This document shows positions 43,482 through 54,541 of a stretch of 64,000 bases of DNA, piece after piece (the stretch's first letter is position 1; each line of letters begins with the position of its first letter). Below the pieces are notes generated by a model that was given only the letters and a program-made list of their open reading frames with translations, ran no database searches and was not told the DNA's origin. Source of the stretch: Blepharisma japonicum (lineage: Eukaryota > Ciliophora > Heterotrichea > Heterotrichida > Blepharismidae); contig CATKHK010000018.1 in NCBI GenBank assembly GCA_949751835.1, positions 248,001 to 312,000 of the forward strand. The letters are read 5' to 3'. Both the position numbers and the translations under genes were made by a program.

Positions 43482-46400
43482 ATGAGCAGCAGTGACAGCA
43501 TAAGTGCAGGATCCGATTCAGATTGGAGTGATGAAGACGAAGATATGGACGTCGACGAAGGAGCTGGAGCAGTTAGGCTAACTACAATTCAAGAAGTTTC
43601 TCAAATGGCTTCAGTTGCGAAAAAGGCACCTGAATCTGATTCATCATCATCTAGCATGGGAGAGTCAGATAAAGAGCCTGATATGTCTAGCGAAAGCGAA
43701 GAAGAAAGTAAGGAAGAAGAGGAAAGCAAAGAGCCAGACCAAAAACCTCAGCCTGAAGAAGCAGTTAAAGAAAACAATGAAATTAAGCCAAGCGCATCCC
43801 CAGCAAAAGTAAGAATAAGTCCTCCTAAAAAGGCTAAAAAAAAGAAAGCAGAAGAACTATGGAACCAAAAATCCCCAAGAATTTCATCAATCCCTGTCTT
43901 GAATAAAGACACAACCAACCCAAACACATATGATATGGACTTCCTTCTTAACCCTCGTGTCCAAGATATTACTTACAGCGGGCACAGATTTACAAACTCC
44001 ACCACTAACTATGCTCCAGGCAAGTCTTCGTCTGTAAGTCAAAATGATCATATTCGTGCAAATATTGACAACATAACGAAAGTGACTCATCAGCCAGTGG
44101 TCAATGTTTCAAGTATTGGGATTGTTGATAGGACGTCAATCCTTTCTCCTCCTTCAAAACGAAAACCTACTGATGCTAAAGAACGCTTTTACCCTCATAT
44201 AGAAAGAACCAAAAGAAAAGTAGAAAAACTCAGAGAGGATCAAAAAGAAGAGGAAGGGAAAATATGCACTTTTAAGCCTGAAATTAACCAAAAAGATGAG
44301 ACGAAAAGGACAACTCAAGAGTTTTATGAATATCAAAAGAAATTTTTGCAGTCTAAAGAGGATAAATTAAAAGCGATGAGAGAAGAAGCAGAGAAAAACC
44401 AAAGCAGGAGTGACGATATTCTTCATCATCCCAAAATATGTAAAAAAAGCGCAAAAATGGTTAAGGAAAAGCAAGAAGGAAATGAGCCAGCTTATGAAAG
44501 GCTTCATAAGATTTATAAAGCAAAAGCTCAAAAGCAGATAGAGCAAATGAAAATCAAAGAAGCAAATCCTCTTGATAAATCAGATGATAGTGAAGATAAA
44601 GCCAAGCCTTTTCATCCAACTATTAATCCGAAATCTAAGAGTCTTATAAGAGACCAGCCTATTGATGTTCATCTTTATGAAATATCAAAAAAGCAAAACA
44701 CAAAAAAAGAATCTGTTTCAATTGATAAAAAGAAACCACAAAAGTATGCTAATCAAAGCTCTGAAGAAGTTTTGACTGAGAAAATTCAAGCTGATTTTGA
44801 TGAATACTTAAGGTCAAGAGATCCTGAATTGATTTCTTTAAATTATACTGCATTTCTTGATGTACTTAGATCAATGCTCTTCATTAAAGAAGAAGAAAAA
44901 AATTATGAGGCCGAGAGAAATCTTGTAGTTGAAGCTTGGAAAATATTAGGAGGCACATCAGAAAGCACAATTGAAAAAAAATCCCTTCTGATTTTCCTAA
45001 TTGCAGTAATGGGCTACTATATATACTGAATGAGTGAAGGTGACCAATTCAAGCTAAAAGAAGAAGAAGCCCAAAAAATTCACCGCCAATTTAGGCTTTT
45101 CTTCGAAAATCGCACCCAAAAACCCAATGAAAAGCGCTTTAACGAAAAACTAAAATACATGTATGAGTATTCTTTTAAGCCAACTTTAATAGCAGAAAGT
45201 GAACAATACGCAACCGATTGGAGGGCATCGAGAATTCAAGAAAGAAATCAAAAGCTAGAAGATGTCTTAATCGCTGAAAGAGAAAGGCACAAGCAAAGGA
45301 TCGATCAAATCAAGCAAGCAATTGATGATCATGCTTTAATTGAGTGCACATTTAAGCCTAACACTTCAGAGATGCCTAATTTTTATAGGCACCTTGAAAA
45401 GAAAAAAGAAAGAGACGAACTGACTGAAGAATATTTTAAAGTGATGGGTAATGAGAAAGATATACATAAAGGTATTGCTCTTTATAAGCTAGCACAGCCT
45501 GTAAGAGAGAAAAAAGAAAATTTAGCGAAAAAGGCTCAAGAGGAAGAACTAGAAAAAACTTTATCAGTTTGTATTTTCAGACCGAATATAGAAACTAAAG
45601 TAGTCCCTGATAATGTTGATGAGCACTATGGCATAGAAAAATCAATCGAAAGGATGAGCAAAGGGAGACAAGTTAAAGATGATATCAAAAAGAAGACAGA
45701 AAGAGGATATGATTATGATAAAGAAATGGATGTCTGGAGGTTTGGCCTTGGAAATGAAGCAAAAGAAAAAGAAATCCAGTTTAAGTATAAAGATTTGAGA
45801 GATGAAGTCAAACAAGCTAAACTAAAAGAATGGGAAGATAGGAAGAGAAAAGAGAGAAGAGAAAAAGAACTTAGAGAAAGAGAAAATCAAGAACAAAATG
45901 AACAAAGGGAGCAGCAAATCAAATATTTAAAAGAACTTAAACTACTTGAAGATAAGAAAGCAAGGACTGAACAGTTGCTTCAAAAAGAGCAAGAAAGAAA
46001 AATTAAAAATGACCAAAAATTATCTCAAGAATCATACTCTCAAAGTGAATCTGATCATCAAGAATTCCAATATACTAGTACTGAAGAAAAATCAGTAAAT
46101 GAGCCTAAAATAATTTACAAGCAAGAAATTGAAGATAAAAAAGAAGAAGTTGATCATTATAATCAAAAATCTGAAGACCTGCCTGCTCCTAAAGAAATAG
46201 AGAAGAGCGAAATCGAGCAAGATAGCTCACAGCAACAGCAAGGAAATGAGGGAAGTTTATCAGCGGAAGAAGAGGAAGAAGAGGTTGAAGAAGTGGAAGA
46301 GATTGCAGAATATGAGCTTAATGTAAAAATTGAAGGCGGCGCAGAAGCAACTTTGAAATTTAGCCTGAATGATGATCCCGTCACATTGGTAACTAATTTT

Positions 46401-46529
46401 GCAAATCTTCATGGTCTATCAAATGAAGAAAGAGACCAATTGATTGCAGAAATTCAGCAAATTCAGCAAGAAGAATTAGAAGCTGAGGAAGAAGAAGAGG
46501 AAGACGAAGAAGAAAATCAGCAAAACTAG
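43482..46529 (+). CDS. Large charged protein with repeated F-x-P motifs, unknown
   Basis: TGA at 45027-45029 (Trp516) joins two halves into 1015 residues. The N-terminus (1-130) is acidic and Ser-rich. Four or more copies of a short motif recur: CTFKPEINQ, PFHPTINPK, CTFKPNTSE and CIFRPNIET, each beside charged helices. A helical region at about 440-560 (ISLNYTAFLDVLRSML, then DQFKLKEEEAQKIHRQF) may be a degenerate EF-hand-like pair. The C-terminus is very acidic. Proteins with such F-x-P motifs occur in ciliates and flagellates and are often axonemal or cortical; the name is not known to me. Part of its 3' end is duplicated downstream. Confidence 0.78.
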
Positions 46530-46832
46530 ATATACATCAAAATTAAATAAAGATAATTAAATATAATCTTAACGATATGGTTCAAATTACAGGTAATAAT
46601 AAATAAGAAGTAGAGCTTGCTATAAGTTCACATTTTAAATTAAATTTGCTAAATTTAAATAAATTATGAATTTAAGATTTAGTTTACTTTCTACATTCTT
46701 TGCTATAATTATTATTTTTTTAATGATTTAAGAATAATTCATTAAGAATTGAATTGAAAGAAATGTTAAAATAATAAACATTTTAGGTATTAGAAATTAA
46801 GTCTTTTCTTATTGTTAAAATCATAAAAATAT

Positions 46833-46890
46833 ATGGAGAGTCTTAAAAGGCAAAAATCAATTTTTTAAAGATAAACTGACCAAAAAAGAA
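46833..46890 (+). pseudogene. Truncated 5' copy of the epsin gene
   Basis: From ATG 46833 the sequence matches the first 45-50 bases of the epsin gene at 47281 (MESLK start), but a missing A shifts the frame and TAA follows after 11 codons. It then runs straight into a copy of the upstream gene's 3' part. This is the inner end of copy A of the tandem duplication. Confidence 0.7.
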
Positions 46891-47135
46891 GAAGTTAAAT
46901 TATAACCTAAACTCTGAGTCTACCTTCTCTTAAAGAAAATAAAGAAGAGTGAAATCGAGCAATATAGCTCATAGCAACATCAAGGAAAAAAGGAATTTAT
47001 CAGTTGAAGAAATGGAAGTGATTGCAGAATATGAGCTTTCTATAAACATTGAAGCTGGCACAGAAAACAATTTTGAGATTTAGACTGGATTATGATCCTG
47101 TCGAATTAGTAACTAATATCATCTTGACTATATGA
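46891..47135 (+). pseudogene. Truncated 3' copy of the F-x-P-motif gene
   Basis: The sequence matches about 46150-46400, including the stretch coding for IAEYEL, but with deletions in the acidic repeat, an in-frame stop and shifted frames. It is the start of copy B of the tandem duplication and has no promoter or start of its own. Confidence 0.7.
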
Positions 47136-47280
47136 TTCAAAGACACTTTATAATAAAAAAAGTAGAGATAGTTATAAGTTCACATTTTAAACTAATTTTT
47201 ACTACATCTGAAATTATTAATTTAAGTTTGAATTTACTTTAGAAAATATTATTTTCTTACTGTAAAAATCATAAAAATAT

Positions 47281-49260
47281 ATGGAGAGTCTTAAAAAGGC
47301 AGCAGTCAATTTTAAAGACAAACTGACCAAAACAGGACTCGAGCGGCTTATAATAGAGTCAACAATGAACGATGACGCCATTCCTCCAAAAACAACTCAA
47401 TTAGCAATTGCAGACAGAACGATTTCCCAAATGGATATAGAAACTATCATGAAAGCGCTTTGGGAAAATCTAAAATCTCCAGAACGAGAATGGAAAAAAA
47501 TTAATAAAACCTTATGCTTGGTCCATTCACTTCTTTTATCAGGCAGTCCTCGAATGGTAAATGAGTTAAGGGATTCCGCTCATAAGCTAAAAGGATTTGA
47601 AACATTTAGTTATCGAGAAAATGGAATCATTGAAAAAGGAGGGCCGGTAAGGGATAAAGCACGACAAATTAGCTATTTGTTGGCAAATGCTGGGCTACTT
47701 GAAGAGGAAAGGGAAAATTCAAGAAGAAATAGAGAAAAATATGTAGGGATTTCGTCAGACGAATATGGTAGGAGTGGCAATTCTGGCGGGTATTCGGGAG
47801 GATACTCAGGTGGATATTCAAGCGGATCTACAGGTGGGTATTCAGGTGGATATAATTCATATGAAAGTAGAAGTGATAGTTATAATTATCAAGCACCAAC
47901 AAACGAAAGAGCAGACAAAGGGTACGATCAAATTTTTGGAAACCAAAACAATAATACACCTGCTTATAATAGTGAAGAGAATAGGTATAGAAACTCTGGA
48001 AGTGGTGCTCTACAAAATGAAACTTATGAAAATTATCAGCCGAGACAAGAACAAAGGACTTCTTCAAATGGAAATAACTGGCAGCCCCAAAGCAGCCAAG
48101 GGCAAACTGTTCCGGATATTTTTACAAGTGCTCCAGTAAGGAGACAAGAACAATATCAATATAGAGATCCTGGCGCGGAGATTATTCATGAAGAAAATAG
48201 ACAGCCAAACAATGAAATAAAAGGAAATTTTCAACAGAATTCTTATCAAGTCCCTGCTCAAAGGCCTAAAGATATTTTCCAGCCTATTTCATCTCAGTTT
48301 CCAAAATCTCAACCTTCAAATCAAAATCTTCAACCAAAGCAATCAATAGACAGTTTTCAGCCAATAGCCAATAATCCGCCTGCAAGAGTGCAAGTTGATA
48401 TTTTTCAGCCAAAATCAGCAAATGATATTTTCCAACAAAAGCCTGCAAATGATAATTTTCAGCCTAAACAAGCAAATGATATTTTCCAGACAACTAGCAA
48501 TAATATGGCTCCAACCAGAGCTCAAGTTGATATTTTCCAGCCAATTTCCCAACCTTCTCAACAGCAGTCAAATCCAGTTCCCAAGCAGCAAGAGAGCATA
48601 TTCAAAAACTTAAATACAAAATCATCACCGCCTTCAGTATCTCAGCCAGATTGGACACAAGAGATTGCAACTTTATCTCTAAATGTACCTCCAAGTCAGC
48701 CTATTCAAAAGCCAACACTTCAAACAGCCCCAGTGCAACCTAGTTTTCCAGCAGTAAATATTTCCCAAGCACCTTCTCACCAGCAAAATATCCCATATTA
48801 TCAAAACAGCTCATCTCAGCCTCCAATAAAGCCATATATATCACAGCCAACAGTCCTACCTTATCAAAATACACAATCTCCATCACAGCCAGGCTATCAA
48901 AATAATTTATCCCAACCTCCAATAAATTCATACCAGCCTAGTTATCCTCATTCTCCTATGCAACCAGTTCAGCAACCTTATCAATCAGGCAATCCTTCTT
49001 TACAGCCACAGCAATTTCCAGCATATCCTGCCAAATCTAATGTAAAAATTGCTCATAATCTAGATACAACTTCAGGAATCTCAATCAGCCAGCTTCAATT
49101 TAGCCCATCACTTGTCCAATCTCAAGCTCCCCAAGCCCAGCCAAAGCCAGAAAAGCCAAAAAACCTTGAAGACGCTCTCTTAGGCTTAGAAGATCTCTCA
49201 TCTTCGCTAACAACTTCAAAAGAAAAAGAGAAGCCTCAAAGAAATCTGGGATACTTATAA
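47281..49260 (+). CDS. Epsin-type ENTH-domain endocytic adaptor
   Basis: The 659-residue protein starts with an ENTH domain at about 5-150 (ESTMNDDAIPPKTTQLAIAD, WKKINKTLCLVHSLLLSGS, FETFSYRENG), which binds phosphoinositides and bends membranes. A Gly/Tyr/Ser repeat (YSGGYSGG units) at about 165-200 follows. The rest is Gln/Pro/Asn-rich and disordered, with at least seven DIFQ-type motifs (VDIFQP, NDIFQQ, NDIFQT) in roughly 10-20-residue spacing and a Ser/Gln/Pro tail. These resemble short clathrin- and adaptor-binding motifs of epsins. No UIM is evident. No introns or TGA. It belongs to epsin/epsinR rather than AP180, which has an ANTH domain. Confidence 0.88.
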   Translation: MESLKKAAVNFKDKLTKTGLERLIIESTMNDDAIPPKTTQLAIADRTISQMDIETIMKALWENLKSPEREWKKINKTLCLVHSLLLSGSPRMVNELRDSAHKLKGFETFSYRENGIIEKGGPVRDKARQISYLLANAGLLEEERENSRRNREKYVGISSDEYGRSGNSGGYSGGYSGGYSSGSTGGYSGGYNSYESRSDSYNYQAPTNERADKGYDQIFGNQNNNTPAYNSEENRYRNSGSGALQNETYENYQPRQEQRTSSNGNNWQPQSSQGQTVPDIFTSAPVRRQEQYQYRDPGAEIIHEENRQPNNEIKGNFQQNSYQVPAQRPKDIFQPISSQFPKSQPSNQNLQPKQSIDSFQPIANNPPARVQVDIFQPKSANDIFQQKPANDNFQPKQANDIFQTTSNNMAPTRAQVDIFQPISQPSQQQSNPVPKQQESIFKNLNTKSSPPSVSQPDWTQEIATLSLNVPPSQPIQKPTLQTAPVQPSFPAVNISQAPSHQQNIPYYQNSSSQPPIKPYISQPTVLPYQNTQSPSQPGYQNNLSQPPINSYQPSYPHSPMQPVQQPYQSGNPSLQPQQFPAYPAKSNVKIAHNLDTTSGISISQLQFSPSLVQSQAPQAQPKPEKPKNLEDALLGLEDLSSSLTTSKEKEKPQRNLGYL

Positions 49261-49304
49261 TTCAAATTAACCCACAATTATTATAACTTTTACTTAAAAT
49301 TATC

Positions 49305-50081
49305 CTAAAACATGCAAGATTCATAAGTAGGGACCATATATTTGATGTTTATATAAGCATCTTCTCCTCCATAGGTTTCAAATAATTCCAGAGTTTCTTG
49401 AACTAAGTCACTTATATTGCACCCTTTATATTGTCCATAATCAATTCCATCCCCTATATTTAATCTTTTGTTTTTAAACATATTAAAAATTGGTAAAATT
49501 TGTCGATAGTAAGGTACCAAGGCTTCAGCCACAGCATTACCACACTTAACCAGCTTCTGAAGCTTTTTCAAAGTAACAACAATAACCTCAGAGTGTTTTG
49601 TATTTAACGCAGTTTTTATAGGTATTATCAATTGTGGAAGCACAGGCAGTACTTTATGTGGGCATCTGTCTAATAGGTCATCAATAGATTTGTCGGCTAT
49701 AAATTTGAAAGGTTCTTCAACTTCTCTTAGTCCTTCGAAAAACAAAGGTAAATAATGATGATAATCGAGAAGCTCCAATTCAACTTTCCATGCAATTTTT
49801 CTATGTGCGCCGAGGAAATTAACGACTACAGGGAGATCGCCTCTGAGATAAAATTTCCTGAATGCAGTTGCAGGAATTTCAACTTTCCTGAATAATTTTT
49901 ACCTCTGCTTTTTGAATACTCCAGAGCTTGAAGGTTTTGATAAACTTCTAACTGATTTTGGGGCGATTGAAGAACTGGAGCCACCGAGTCCTTTTGCAAT
50001 TAATGGCATTGGCTGAGCCCTTGAAGATGATGTGCTTGGTCGAGCAAGACCTGTCCAGAGTCCTCGATTACTGTAACTCAT
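49305..50081 (-). CDS. PACRG: Parkin co-regulated gene protein (PACRG)
   Basis: Two exons (50081-49903 and 49887-49305) around a 15-nt intron at 49888-49902 (phase 2) give 253 residues. The N-terminal 60 residues are Ser/Pro-rich. From about 62 the protein matches [55 protein letters not shown], then [19 protein letters not shown] and [15 protein letters not shown] is an inner-junction protein joining A- and B-tubules of ciliary doublets. An upstream in-frame Met at 50168 would add 29 hydrophobic residues; I prefer MSYSNRG at 50081. Confidence 0.95.
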
Positions 50082-50432
50082 AACTGATGCAATTAAATAT
50101 ATAGTAAATGATAGAATCTTAAAATTTAAATAATAATTAATTTTGGTTTTATTTTCCATAATACTCAAAAGAAATCATTATTTCTCCAAACATTTCTCCT
50201 TTGATAACTTTGATAATCTAGATAGATATGAGTTTTTATATTATGACTAGATTTTATTAATTTTTCATAATAAGCCATCTGTCTGCATTATTATCTTTAT
50301 TCTATTTTAATTAGGTTTTCATTCTTAAATAAATTACATATTTAAGATACAATTTTTTGCAATGTTTGACTGATCATCATCCAGAAATGTCTTCATAACC
50401 TCAATAAATTCTTTAAATTTATAAATTAATAA
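50082..50432. promoter_or_regulatory. Divergent upstream region of PACRG and a microprotein gene
   Basis: A 351-base AT-rich spacer. The PACRG frame stays open into its first 87 bases but looks like translated spacer there. No other gene. Confidence 0.45.
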
Positions 50433-50681
50433 ATGGAAAAAGAGTTTGAGAGCACAGAGCAGAATATTTTGGAAGATGATTGGGAAATTTTAAATGATAA
50501 TGAACAGAATGAATTCACTAAAAGCAGTTGCAATCAGCCTGAAAATTGAAAGCAGCAAGAACAATATTGAAGATCACAACAAATCTCATGAAATCAAAAA
50601 ATAAATGATTACAAAGAGCAAGAAAAATATTGACTATCTCAAGCTTCTTACTGGAGCCAATTCAATAATTCTAATTCTTAA
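50433..50681 (+). CDS. Trp-rich microprotein, unknown
   Basis: With TGA read as Trp, ATG 50433 opens an 82-residue frame ending at TAA 50679-50681. Six Trp are predicted: four from TGA and two from TGG. After an acidic start (MEKEFESTEQNILEDDW) come Gln/Asn-rich segments with regularly spaced Trp, such as QYWRSQQISWNQ and KYWLSQASYWSQ. Read with the standard code it would be only 37 codons, so ordinary gene callers would miss it. Reality depends on TGA density being real coding use rather than chance; the mixed TGG/TGA use and codon character support it. Confidence 0.55.
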
Positions 50682-50767
50682 TTTAAATGCTAATTCTCTA
50701 AATTCATCTGAAAGCATTTTTTATGAGGGCGTTAAAATTGGTTTCAGAAAAACCTATGAATATTAAA

Positions 50768-51664
50768 TTATTGATCTGCTATTAGCATTTTATTTCTAAT
50801 TTCAGTTGAGCTCACATCTTCCCTGAAATTCGGCAAAGGTATAATCAATCCTCTTAGCACATCGGGAACCTCATCAACCCTCAATTCTCTATATTCCTCA
50901 TCAACAACTCTTCCAGCAACCAGAAACTTGTTTCCATGCAGTTTAATTTCCCCCATAGCGATCATCAAGCTATTAGCATCACTATAATATATAGGATTAA
51001 GGATCCTGACTATTGTGTCGTACCCAACGATAAAGGTACTGTTTTTAAATAGCATTGATTTATTTACATATAGAGATCGGTTTGTAATCATAATAGGCTG
51101 GGTGAAATCTTTTAGTCTGGCTGTTAAATCTTCTTCAGTGACAATTCCTTTGTCAGGATGCTGTATAGTGAGCTCAAAAAGAGCATGCTTGGAGTGTAGA
51201 AATTCTGAAGCTTTCTTTAATAGATTTATATGGCCGTGATGAAGGGGTCTAAATGAGCCTGATAGTATGGCTGCGTTTGATACTTCTAAATCTCTTAGCT
51301 TTTTACCCGAATAAAAGATGAGATTGTGGCAGTCTCCAGTCCTAAGCTCCTCAATTCCAAATGTTCCAGAGCAATCTGGATTATCCCAAGTCTTTTGTAT
51401 GTTTTCTTCAATTGATTCGCCGAAGTTTCTATGCTTTTGCATTCATCGTTCATCTGTTTCAATCTCAATTCAATCCCCAATTTTTATACCCACAACTGGC
51501 TGCCTTACTAAGCTTTCAAAGCCTTCATCATTCAAAATTCTACTGCACTCAGCAGTTCATAACGTTCTGAGATCTCAATTTTCTGCAATTATAACAATAT
51601 TTGGAAGGGTAATTGAGCCAATCATACCTTTGCTGCATGATATTACATATCTGCATGAGTTCAT
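50768..51664 (-). CDS. HxGH-motif nucleotidyltransferase-like protein
   Basis: Four TGA codons (51574-51423 region) read as Trp extend the frame to 298 residues from ATG 51664. The N-terminal 110 residues (GSITLPNIVIIAENW, IGDWIEIETDE) do not match a domain I can name. Residues about 128-290 show the nucleotidylyltransferase fold: GSFRPLHHGH with HHGH at 142-145, and a C-terminal FREDVSSTEIRNKM resembling the ISSTxIR motif. Members include NMN and phosphopantetheine adenylyltransferases and CTP-transferases. Substrate is uncertain. Confidence 0.75.
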
Positions 51665-51774
51665 ATTTATCTATTTATATATGCATTTAATAAGGACTTA
51701 TGAAATGATTACTAATTCTAATATTTTCTATCTAAAATAATTAATATACACCATAATAATATAAATTATTACGT

Positions 51775-52284
51775 ATGAAGCAGGGACACAAAATTTCAAT
51801 AAAACTTTTTCCTTACGATGATGCTTATGAATCTATAACCAATGGCCTAAAATGTGAACTCTGCAAAAAATCATTTAAAAGAAAATTTTCTTACGAGAGA
51901 CATTTTCGTGTAGTCCACTTAAATCAAAGACCTTATGAGTGTTCCTGCTCCAAGTCTTTTGCGACAAAAGAACAAATAAATAGGCATATTATTAGTAAGC
52001 ATACAAATGATAAGCCTTTTTCATGCGAAAAAGGCTGTGAAAAATCGTTTACTTCAAAAAATGCAAGACTATATCATTATAAAATGTACCATGAAAATAG
52101 GAAGTTTAAATGCGATTTCTTAGGCTGTGATAGAGAATTTTCTGCTTTAAAACATTTAAGAAATCATTCAGAAAAATCACACCAAGAAACATTGCAAACT
52201 CTTACTGATAAGTTAACCGAGAAAAGTGCAATAATAAAAAAACTAAAAGCGAAAATAAAGAAATTAAAGAAAAATAAGCAATAA
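51775..52284 (+). CDS. C2H2 zinc-finger protein
   Basis: The 169-residue protein has four C2H2-type fingers between about 25 and 135: CELCKKSF...H...H, CSCSKSF...H...H, a C-x4-C finger (CEKGCEKSF) and CDFLGCDREF...H...H. The spacing, with several C-x4-C pairs, resembles TFIIIA-like and ZAP-type fingers. A basic coiled-coil-like tail of repeated Lys follows. A nucleic-acid-binding role is likely. It starts 110 bases from the divergent start of the nucleotidyltransferase gene. Confidence 0.85.
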   Translation: MKQGHKISIKLFPYDDAYESITNGLKCELCKKSFKRKFSYERHFRVVHLNQRPYECSCSKSFATKEQINRHIISKHTNDKPFSCEKGCEKSFTSKNARLYHYKMYHENRKFKCDFLGCDREFSALKHLRNHSEKSHQETLQTLTDKLTEKSAIIKKLKAKIKKLKKNKQ

Positions 52285-52305
52285 ATTAAATTATTATTTA
52301 CGAAT

Positions 52306-54417
52306 TTAAAAAGTTATGCAGATACCTTGAGTACAAAGACGATTGCAGGTCCCTCTTTTTAATTTTTCTTCTTTTTTGTCTTCAAATGAAGGGATTTCAA
52401 TTGAGCTGCTCATTCTGTGAGGCTCAGGATTTGTATTGATTTTCTCTTCTGGGTGAGTAGGCGATACTATTATATTATAATCTTCATCTATTTCATGAGA
52501 TCGCTTTTTATTGAAATGAGACGGAGAAGGACGGCCTGGAGATCTAGCTACATCGAATAGGTTAATTTGCTTATGATCGGATATTACTTTTATATCAATT
52601 TGACTAGCATTTGAATCTTCAACTTCAACGCTTTCCATATTATGAGCAATTTTCATTAAATCATTATTGATTTCTAAGCTTCTTGATAAATAATCGTTTA
52701 CATCAATAGAAGTGTCTGAAAGATCCAAGCTTTTGGATAAGCTGATATCCTGTGATATATCTGAATAGGAGTATTCGATTGAGTTTTCAGCTAGGGAATA
52801 GATCGGGTAAATATATGTATTCAGTTTATTTTCTATTTTGATATCTTTTAAGGAGATTGCATTAATGGAGTCAATAATATTTTTACCAAATTTGCTTTGC
52901 GTCACAAATCGTATAAATTCTTCTAAATCAATTTTTCCATATGAATTTGTGATAAGCGAAGAGGATAATTCTTTGGATTTTATCTGAATTGAGCATGATC
53001 TTTCATCAATGCAAGTTTCTATTAGGCAAAGCAGGGAAATAGTATCTTCAATACTCAATAGACTTGATTGATTATTGCTATATGCTCGAAAACAAAGCTC
53101 AAGTTTTTCTTCTAGACTCCCTTCAGATATGATTGCCAAGCCGCATTTTAAGCTTGTTATATTAATATTACTACTTCCTAGCTGATCAAAAGTATTGAAA
53201 ATGCTCAATATAAGAGGAAATGGTCAGTTCAATCGATATCCTAATTTGATGAACTCTTGAAAGCTCATAAAACTACTTGGAAACGGTAGAGCTGAATGTA
53301 TAAATATGCATTTATCAATAGAAAAGCTGTTATTTTTGCCCTGGATAAATGATTTACAAGTTTTTATTTTTGCAAGCCTTTGAGTATTATTCCTCTCAAT
53401 GTTTTTCGCTTTATTCACAAATAAAACCCTTTCTAAGGCTTTGTAGTTTGGCTTTAATATAGACTTTTTGATTAATTTTTCAGCAGCTATTGTCATTGTT
53501 TTGGAAATAAAATCATTTTTTAAAGCAGCACCAGCAATCATTAAAGTGTCAGGAGTTGTAATACTTCCGATATTTTTTATCTCAGTTTTAACCTTGTTTA
53601 TTAATACTCCTTCATATTTACTTAAAAGTGTCAAAGCAAACTTTTCAATAAAATCAATCCCATATATGAAAATGTTATCCCATATCCTCAATAAGCTTGA
53701 TTTTGATATCAGAGTTGTAAAAAGTGTCGAAAACAAAAATTCCCCAATTCATTTAATGGTATATAAAAATGCAGTTTTATCTTCCTCAAATGGGCTACTT
53801 TCAGATTCTTTAAATTTAGCTGTTAAGGAGCTTAAAAGTCTAGGTCTGAGTATTTCAGCCATCATTTCAAATATTCTTAGTTCTGTGTGTTTTTCGAGTT
53901 TTTTGTTTTCTAAGCTCCAGAAATCCTAATTAAAATTCACTTCAGGAAAAATATTCTCAATTATATGAGAAAATAATATAAAAGCGCGGCGTTCATTTTT
54001 CACTACTGCAATAATAAAAGCTGCTATATAATTCATCTTAAAATCATAATTTATATCAGGCTTCTTCAATAAGAACATCCTCATCATCTCTCTAAAACTT
54101 TCGACCCTTTCAGGAGTTTTTAGGCCAGACAAAGTTCCAGCCCATGCATTTTCAGAGCCATTATTTATTTTTTCTCTTATTTCATCTGATATTTCTTTAT
54201 AACCTTCAATAGAATCAAAAAAGTCTTTTGACTTAGAAACGAACTCAGGATTGATCAGATTTATTCATACTCTAAATTAAATTTACTCTTCACGTTTATC
54301 TTTTGGATCAATTGAAAATAAGTGAGATCCTTTCAAAATGCTTATTTTCTGATTAAATTTTCCTTTTAACTCCAAAAAAGCATCTCATGACTTGATTTTT
54401 TTGTGGTGATTTCTCAT
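52306..54417 (-). CDS. TBC-domain protein with degenerate catalytic fingers and EF-hand-like region
   Basis: Three exons (54417-54287, 54271-53941, 53925-52306) separated by 15-nt introns at 54272-54286 and 53926-53940 give 693 residues. TGA codons encode four Trp. Residues about 45-330 fit a TBC Rab-GAP domain (NAWAGTLSGLKTPE, FPEDFWSLENKKLEKHTELR, DNIFIYGIDFIEKFALTLL). The expected IxxDxxR arginine finger and YxQ glutamine finger are not seen (MNYIAA replaces YxQ), so it may not activate GTPases. An EF-hand-like pair follows at about 400-480 (LELCFRAYSN, YGKIDLEEFIRFV), as in the TBC1D8/9 group. A long Ser-rich tail closes it. Confidence 0.78.
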
Positions 54418-54541
54418 TTCTTTTCAATAAATTTGTCGTTAAAGGATTAATATCATAGCTAAAGAGTTCATTATGCAAATATGAATGATTTTTATGATAT
54501 TTTTTCTAATTAAATTTATATAGAATTTTATAAATAAAACT

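Larger units (their letters stand above)
46134..47330 (+). repeat. Decayed tandem duplication spanning the end of one gene and the start of the next
   Basis: Copy A (about 46134-46876) comprises the last 396 bases of the F-x-P-motif gene, the spacer and the first 40-odd bases of an epsin gene. Copy B (about 46873-47330) repeats the same order in shortened form. Shared blocks include GAAATCGAGCAA, ATTGCAGAATATGAGCTT, ATAAGTTCACATTTTAAA and ATATATGGAGAGTCTTAAAA. The copies meet at an A-rich GAAGAAGTT stretch near 46873-46890. The outer gene ends are intact; the inner ones are decayed. Confidence 0.8.
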
